Source: an uncultured Enterococcus sp. (GTDB taxonomy: Bacteria > Bacillota > Bacilli > Lactobacillales > Enterococcaceae). Taken from it: 9,738 nucleotides of DNA. Location: positions 1-9,738 of the forward strand of contig CAMJVA010000047.1 of assembly GCA_946409145.1 (NCBI GenBank), given 5' to 3'. This document shows positions 6,244 to 9,738 of this stretch, one piece after another; the stretch's first letter is position 1, and the number at the start of each line of letters is the position of its first letter. The position numbers and the translations under genes were made by a program. The notes under the pieces were generated by a model, which was given only the letters and a program-made list of their open reading frames with translations, ran no database searches and was not told the origin of the DNA.

Positions 6244-6252
6244 ATTGTAGCA
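6244..6252 (-). promoter_or_regulatory. Extended -10 promoter of the kinase gene
   Basis: TGC-TACAAT on the minus strand gives a TGn extended -10 with a 5-of-6 hexamer (6244-6249). No good -35 lies at 16-18 bp. It sits between the stop of the AbrB/MazE-like gene (6279) and the kinase start (6194), so the kinase can be expressed independently. There is no terminator in this 84-bp gap, and read-through from the upstream gene is possible. Confidence 0.45.
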
Positions 6253-6278
6253 CTATTTTTTTATTTTTTGGAACAAAA

Positions 6279-6583
6279 TCAAGTGGTTTTTTTCTTTTTT
6301 CCATCCTGACCAGCAGTTTGTAAGACAATTAATTTGTCCTCTGGCAAATAGACATATTCGATGTAATCTCCCACTTTTGCTTCTAAAAGTTTTAAAACAT
6401 TATCTGGAATAGTAATAATATTTGAATTTCCAGAACGACGAATTAAAAAAGAAGAAATGGGTATTTTCCCGATAGCATTCGAAGTGAGTCGCTCCCCTTT
6501 TCGCTCATTAGTTTCTTTTGGTTTGTCCTCTGGTCTTTTCTTTTTTAAAAAAGCAGGTTCATCATAAAAAAATTTTTATCCAT
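6279..6583 (-). pseudogene. AbrB/MazE-type DNA-binding protein gene with a -1 frame break near its start
   Basis: An ATG at 6583 with AGAGGTG upstream starts a frame that stops after 12 codons (MDKNFFMMNLLF). The -1 frame then runs open to a TGA at 6279. If one extra T is allowed in the T7 run (6566-6572 on the plus strand), the product is 101 residues beginning MDKNFFYDEPAFLKKK. Residues about 10-35 are charged (Lys/Glu/Arg); residues about 41-90 match the SpoVT-AbrB/MazE swapped-hairpin DNA-binding fold (IRRSGNSNIITIP, then VLKLLEAKVGDYIEY and a DKLIVLQT strand); the tail is lysine-rich. No start codon exists in the downstream frame before that domain. MazE-type antitoxins normally precede a toxin gene; here the next gene is the kinase, 84 bases on. 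The clean downstream frame and intact promoter argue against long-standing decay. The break may be a real mutation, a homopolymer sequencing error, or recoding at the slippery U UUU UUU, whose last bases lie in phase (AAT TTT TTT) for a -1 slip. Confidence 0.75.
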
Positions 6584-6601
6584 AAAACACCTCTATCTAA
6601 G

Positions 6602-6613
6602 CAGTATATACTG
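6602..6613. promoter_or_regulatory. Palindromic operator, downstream copy
   Basis: CAGTATATACTG is a perfect 12-bp palindrome identical in core to a second copy centred 32 bp away. It lies between the predicted transcript start (near 6620) and the ribosome binding site of the AbrB/MazE-like gene. The family that binds it is not recognised; autoregulation by the encoded protein is the simplest guess. Confidence 0.65.
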
Positions 6614-6626
6614 TATTTTTATCTTA

Positions 6627-6655
6627 ATAATAACAGTATATACTGTTAAATTCAA
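6627..6655 (-). promoter_or_regulatory. Promoter of the AbrB/MazE-like gene
   Basis: Minus strand: -35 TTGAAT (6650-6655, 4 of 6), a 17-bp spacer and -10 TATTAT (6627-6632, 5 of 6). The spacer is almost entirely filled by the upstream palindromic operator, so a bound repressor would exclude RNA polymerase. It lies downstream of the glpK terminator, making this an independent unit. Confidence 0.6.
6631..6648. promoter_or_regulatory. Palindromic operator, promoter-spacer copy
   Basis: TAACAGTATATACTGTTA is a perfect 18-bp palindrome containing the same 12-bp core (6634-6645) as the downstream copy. Centres are at 6639.5 and 6607.5: 32 bp, about three helical turns, so two dimers would sit on the same face of the DNA. 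It occupies the spacer between -35 and -10 of the promoter. Confidence 0.7.
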
Positions 6656-6720
6656 ATGAAATAAGTCATATTCAGAAATATAAAGCCAAAAAGAATAGTA
6701 AAAATCTTTTTTACAAAGAA

Positions 6721-6759
6721 AATCCAGGTTAACATAATCATATTATGTTAACCTAGATT
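6721..6759 (-). terminator. Intrinsic terminator of glpK
   Basis: A perfect 13-bp stem AGGTTAACATAAT/ATTATGTTAACCT (6726-6738 with 6742-6754) around a 3-base loop extends in minus-strand RNA by five more pairs (AAUCU with GGAUU, one U-G), for an 18-bp stem followed by UUU-C-UUU. It starts 8 bases after the glpK stop. The interrupted U-run makes it slightly less ideal than the others. Confidence 0.8.
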
Positions 6760-6766
6760 TAAAGGG

Positions 6767-8260
6767 TTATGAACGAAAAGTTTGACAAGCTTTCACTGCA
6801 TTTTGCCAACCTAGATATAATTTTTCTTTCTTTTCTTGTGACATTTTTCCAGTAAAAGTAGCCCCTTCTTGAAATAAATTTTTTACTTCTGCTAAATTTT
6901 CCCAAAGACCTATGCCAATGCCCGCTAAGAGAGCAGCTCCTAAAGACGTTGTTTCAATATCTTTTGGACGAATAACAGGAATATCTAACAAGTCCGCTTG
7001 AAATTGTAATAAAAATTGATTGTTAGCAGCTCCTCCATCTACTTTTAGGCGAGGAAGTGTTATTTGAGTATCTTTTTCCATAGTTACTAAAATATCTTTT
7101 ACTTGGTAAGCAATGGCTTCTAAGGTAGCTTTTGTAATATCCTCTCTTGAAGTACTTCTTGTGAGTCCAAACATGGCTCCTCTAGCATCTGAATCCCAAT
7201 AAGGAGCACCTAAACCTGTAAAAGCTGGAACAATGTAAAGACTGTCTTCTTTAGAAGATTGCGCCATTTTTTCAGATTCACACGCATTGTCAAATAGTTT
7301 TAAACCATCTCTTAACCACTGAATAGCGGATCCTGCTACAAAAATACTTCCTTCAAGTGCATAAGAAGTTTTTCCATGAATTTGATAAGCAATGGTTGAT
7401 AAAAGTTTGTGAGAAGAGCGTTGTAAAGTGTCTCCTGTATTCATGACAATAAAGGCCCCTGTGCCATAAGTGCTTTTCGTTTCTCCTTTTTCAAAAGCCA
7501 TTTGTCCAATAAGAGCTGCTTGCTGATCTCCAGCCATTCCTGAAATAGGCACTTCATGACCATAAAAATGAAAATCTTTCGTTTTTCCATAAACTTCTGC
7601 ATTACTTTTAACCTCAGGAAGCATTGCTTTTGGAATATTTAAAAGTTTTAAAATATCTTCATCCCATTTTAAAGTAGTAGTGTTAAACAGCATAGTTCTT
7701 GAAGCGTTAGTAAAATCTGTAACATGAACAGCTCCTGCAGTAAATTTCCATAAAAGCCATGTGTCAATGGTCCCAAAAAGTAATTCTCCTCTTTCAGCTT
7801 TTTCTTGGGCAAAAGGTACATTGTCTAATAACCAGCGAATTTTAGTGGCTGAAAAATAAGCATCAATGACTAGTCCTGTTTTTTCTTGGAAAAAATCTTC
7901 ATATCCTTTATTAATCAGTTCTTCAGCAATAGTAGCTGACTGTCTTGATTGCCAAACAATGGCTTTATGAATAGGTTTTCCCGTGTTTTTATCCCACACA
8001 ATAGTAGTTTCTCGTTGATTAGAAATACCAATGCCTAAAATTTCTTCTGGATGAATTCCAGAAGAAATAAAACTATCGGAGATCACTGATTGCACAGATT
8101 GCCAAATTTCTTCTGGATCTTGTTCTACCCAACCAGATTTTGGAAAATATTGGGTGAATTCTTTTTGAGCCATTGCTACAATATTTAAAGATGAATCGTA
8201 AATGACACTTCTTGAACTGGTGGTTCCTTGATCGATGGCGAGTAAATATTTTTGTTTCAT
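6767..8260 (-). CDS. glpK: Glycerol kinase GlpK
   Basis: A 497-residue FGGY-family kinase converting glycerol and ATP to glycerol 3-phosphate in the cytoplasm. The N-terminal AIDQGTTSSR (Asp10) binds phosphate; glycerol-contact residues Arg83, Glu84, Trp103, Tyr135 and catalytic Asp245 (GMAGDQQAAL) fall at the same numbers as in E. coli GlpK. His231 in FHFYGHEVP matches the histidine (His232 in Enterococcus casseliflavus) that HPr phosphorylates to activate the enzyme, so control by the phosphotransferase system is likely. The ADP-binding STYGTGAF (264-271) and the C-terminal domain with VDGGAANN are intact; length is normal. The start at 8260 has GAGGAA about 9 bases upstream. In enterococci glpK is usually followed by glpO (glycerol-phosphate oxidase) and glpF; here a terminator follows directly, so the gene is monocistronic and its partners are elsewhere or missing. 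Confidence 0.97.
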   Translation of the reverse strand: MKQKYLLAIDQGTTSSRSVIYDSSLNIVAMAQKEFTQYFPKSGWVEQDPEEIWQSVQSVISDSFISSGIHPEEILGIGISNQRETTIVWDKNTGKPIHKAIVWQSRQSATIAEELINKGYEDFFQEKTGLVIDAYFSATKIRWLLDNVPFAQEKAERGELLFGTIDTWLLWKFTAGAVHVTDFTNASRTMLFNTTTLKWDEDILKLLNIPKAMLPEVKSNAEVYGKTKDFHFYGHEVPISGMAGDQQAALIGQMAFEKGETKSTYGTGAFIVMNTGDTLQRSSHKLLSTIAYQIHGKTSYALEGSIFVAGSAIQWLRDGLKLFDNACESEKMAQSSKEDSLYIVPAFTGLGAPYWDSDARGAMFGLTRSTSREDITKATLEAIAYQVKDILVTMEKDTQITLPRLKVDGGAANNQFLLQFQADLLDIPVIRPKDIETTSLGAALLAGIGIGLWENLAEVKNLFQEGATFTGKMSQEKKEKLYLGWQNAVKACQTFRS

Positions 8261-8289
8261 TTTCTAACTTCCTCTTACTTATTTTTTTA

Positions 8290-8298
8290 AGTATAGCA
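8290..8298 (-). promoter_or_regulatory. Extended -10 promoter of glpK
   Basis: TTTGC precedes TATACT (8290-8295, 5 of 6) on the minus strand, giving a TGn extended -10 about 30 bases upstream of the ATG. The -35 region (ACCAAT) is poor. No cre site matching the consensus closely was found in the 124-bp intergenic region. Confidence 0.5.
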
Positions 8299-8356
8299 AA
8301 TTTTTCCGAATAATTGGTGTTTTCTTTGGGTTACTTTTTAAGAAATATTTTTGCTA

Positions 8357-8365
8357 TGCTATAAT
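8357..8365 (+). promoter_or_regulatory. Extended -10 promoter of the oxidoreductase gene
   Basis: TGC-TATAAT (hexamer 8360-8365, perfect) lies 19 bases upstream of the ATG at 8385. The -35 position (TTTAAG, 8337-8342) is weak. The predicted transcript start, near 8372, falls at the beginning of the Shine-Dalgarno AAAGGAG (8371-8377), so the leader would be only about 14 bases. Confidence 0.6.
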
Positions 8366-8384
8366 TTTTTAAAGGAGTGATATT

Positions 8385-9362
8385 ATGTTGAAGGTTGGAA
8401 TCGTTGGTCTTGGGGCCATTGGGGAAAAATATTTGGATATTTTAGCACAGTTTCCTCAAGTAGAAATTAAGTCGTTGTGTGTTTCTAGTGAAAAAAGTGT
8501 CCAAAAATTAAAAGAAAAATACGGCAGTCAGTATTTCATTTCAAAAAATTATAAAAAACTGGCTGAAGATGATAGTCTAGAGGCTATTTTTGTCTTAACC
8601 CCACATCCTACTCATTATGAAATTTGTAAAGAAGTCCTTTTAGCTAAAAAACACTTATTTTGTGAAAAGCCTCTAACGTTAACAGGAAATGAAGCTGAAG
8701 AATTAGTCGACTTGGCTAAAAAAAATCACTGTGTCTTTGCAGTAGGTTACAATTTAAGATTTCTTCCAGCTTTTGAAAAAACAGCCGAAATATTAGCTAA
8801 TAATCTTTTAGGGACGCTCACCTCTTCACAGTGGATCGTTAACACCATGTATCGAGATATGACCTATTATCATTCTGCTTCTTGGCGCGGAACTTTAAAA
8901 GGTGAAGGTGGCGGCGTTTTATTAAATCAAGGAAATCACGAACTTGATTTATACCGGCATTTTTTTGGAGAAGTCATTGATGTAAAAGCTAATTTAAGGC
9001 GTAAAGGCTTGCTTCCTTTAGAAGTAGAAGAAGCTGCAGATATTTTATTCCGTTTTAAAAATGGTCATCAAGGACTATTTCATTGTAGTGTCACGGAAAA
9101 ATTTGGTGAGAATCATTTAGAAATTTTTGGAACAAAAGGAAAATTACAAGTCACCCCTCACCAGGTCATTTTAACCACTGAGGATAAAGTGGAAAAATTT
9201 ACTTATCCTAAAGGTAAAGAAGAAACCTATCCTAAAATGTTGCTTGATTTTATAGAGGCTTGCATTCACCAAGGCCTGCCAAAAGTAACGGGAGAATCGG
9301 GAGCCAAAACAGTCAAATTATTAGAAAGAATTTATCACATTGGGGATTATTTTTCTTTTTAA
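8385..9362 (+). CDS. Gfo/Idh/MocA family NAD(P)-dependent oxidoreductase
   Basis: A 325-residue dehydrogenase that probably acts on a sugar, inositol or sugar-derived substrate; the substrate cannot be told from sequence. The N-terminal Rossmann domain has the dinucleotide motif VGIVGLGAIG (4-13), the TPHPTHYEI segment (72-80) and the family hallmark CEKPL (93-97, Lys95). The C-terminal alpha/beta domain has GGGVLLNQGNHELDLY (175-190), whose His185 and Asp188 match the catalytic G-x-H-x-x-D pattern, and ends with the usual SGAKTVKLLERIY helix. Length is slightly short for the family (about 330-350) but both domains are complete. The start at 8385 has AAAGGAGTGA upstream. It is transcribed divergently from glpK and converges on degV, so it is a single-gene unit. 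Related families include inositol 2-dehydrogenase and anhydrofructose reductase. Confidence 0.92.
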   Translation: MLKVGIVGLGAIGEKYLDILAQFPQVEIKSLCVSSEKSVQKLKEKYGSQYFISKNYKKLAEDDSLEAIFVLTPHPTHYEICKEVLLAKKHLFCEKPLTLTGNEAEELVDLAKKNHCVFAVGYNLRFLPAFEKTAEILANNLLGTLTSSQWIVNTMYRDMTYYHSASWRGTLKGEGGGVLLNQGNHELDLYRHFFGEVIDVKANLRRKGLLPLEVEEAADILFRFKNGHQGLFHCSVTEKFGENHLEIFGTKGKLQVTPHQVILTTEDKVEKFTYPKGKEETYPKMLLDFIEACIHQGLPKVTGESGAKTVKLLERIYHIGDYFSF

Positions 9363-9382
9363 CTCAGTTTTTATTTAAGGTA

Positions 9383-9430
9383 AAAAAGGTTTTAAAAGGC
9401 AGAAGTTATCCTGTCTTTTAAAACCTTTTT
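9383..9430. terminator. Bidirectional terminator between the oxidoreductase and degV-family genes
   Basis: A 20-bp inverted repeat (9383-9402 with 9411-9430), with a single G-U wobble in the plus-strand RNA and an 8-base loop, has A-runs at its left and T-runs at its right. The core is GGTTTTAAAAGGCAG/CTGTCTTTTAAAACC. It lies between two convergent stop codons (9362 and 9442) and can end both transcripts. Confidence 0.9.
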
Positions 9431-9441
9431 GTGTATCCTTT

Positions 9442-9738
9442 TTATTTTTTTACCCAGCCAAAACCTAATGCTTTTTCTCCTAAATGAGTCCCAATCACTG
9501 GACCAAAATAAGCAAGATCAATTTGTAAATTAGGATTGCGGCTTAAAAGACGAGCTTTTTCTTCTTCAGCTTGTTCTAAGGCATTAGCATGAATAATGAA
9601 GAAACGGTAATCACTAGCATTATTCGCCGCTTTTTCTAGTAATAAGTCCTCAATCCGATTAAAAGCTTTTCTAGACGTACGAATTTTTTCAGCTACAACA
9701 ATTTTTCCCTCTTCAAAGGTCAAAACTGGTTTGATTTT
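9442..9738 (-). CDS. DegV family fatty-acid-binding protein, 3' part, cut by the window edge
   Basis: The 98 visible residues are the C-terminal third of a DegV protein (usual length about 280), which binds a fatty acid and can present it to the FakA kinase. The frame is open to the edge and begins KIKPVLTFEEGKIVVAEKIR, the typical DegV strand that follows the lipid pocket; a TTG at 9723 is not a start but lies inside this motif. The end carries the family signature GPVIGTHLGEKALGFGW. The N-terminal DegV domain, the true start and the promoter are outside the window. Which of the several DegV paralogues of this order it is cannot be said. It converges on the oxidoreductase gene and shares its terminator. 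Confidence 0.9.
   Translation of the reverse strand, partial: KIKPVLTFEEGKIVVAEKIRTSRKAFNRIEDLLLEKAANNASDYRFFIIHANALEQAEEEKARLLSRNPNLQIDLAYFGPVIGTHLGEKALGFGWVKK

Noticed and set aside
6634..6645. LexA or CopY box
   Set aside because: The CAGTATATACTG palindrome has neither the CTGT-N8-ACAG nor the TACANNTGTA arrangement.

Overview
The window looks like chromosome from a low-GC Firmicute of the order Lactobacillales, most probably Enterococcaceae. This rests on very AT-rich intergenic DNA, strong AGGAGG-type ribosome binding sites, a perfect CtsR heat-shock operator in front of clpB, a lipoprotein zinc-binding protein of the Adc/Znu type, and a glycerol kinase carrying the HPr-phosphorylatable histidine (His231) known from enterococci. 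The genus call is inference. There are no RNA genes, insertion sequences, CRISPR arrays or phage genes.

Layout, left to right. A solo zinc-binding lipoprotein gene (adcA/znuA type, minus strand) ends at a symmetric terminator. A 46-codon membrane-peptide gene (1221-1361, minus) follows, with its own terminator. Next comes clpB (1462-4065, minus) under a sigma-A promoter covered by a CtsR box. Upstream of clpB lies a small sigma-70-family factor gene (4186-4743, minus) of the SigH/ComX type with its own terminator. A 425-bp AT-rich gap holds no convincing gene. The middle carries a 2-keto-3-deoxygluconate-kinase-type PfkB kinase (5169-6194, minus), then a short AbrB/MazE-like gene (6279-6583, minus) whose reading frame is broken by one base in a T7 run. 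This short gene has a striking promoter with two copies of the palindrome CAGTATATACTG exactly 32 bp apart. After it come a stand-alone glpK (6767-8260, minus), a divergent Gfo/Idh/MocA oxidoreductase (8385-9362, plus), and the 3' part of a degV gene (minus) running off the right edge.

The window is mostly single-gene transcription units separated by good intrinsic terminators, so little can be read from operon membership. Two physiological themes appear: stress and regulation (clpB, the sigma factor, the small membrane peptide), and carbon use (KDG kinase, glycerol kinase, a sugar/inositol-type dehydrogenase). kdgK and glpK lack their usual pathway partners here (KDPG aldolase; glpO/glpF).

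The least ordinary part is 6279-6655: a lone AbrB/MazE-type DNA-binding protein with no adjacent toxin, an apparently self-regulating double-operator promoter, and a reading frame that is restored only by a -1 shift at a perfect U UUU UUU slippery heptamer. Whether that is decay, a sequencing error or recoding cannot be decided from one sequence.
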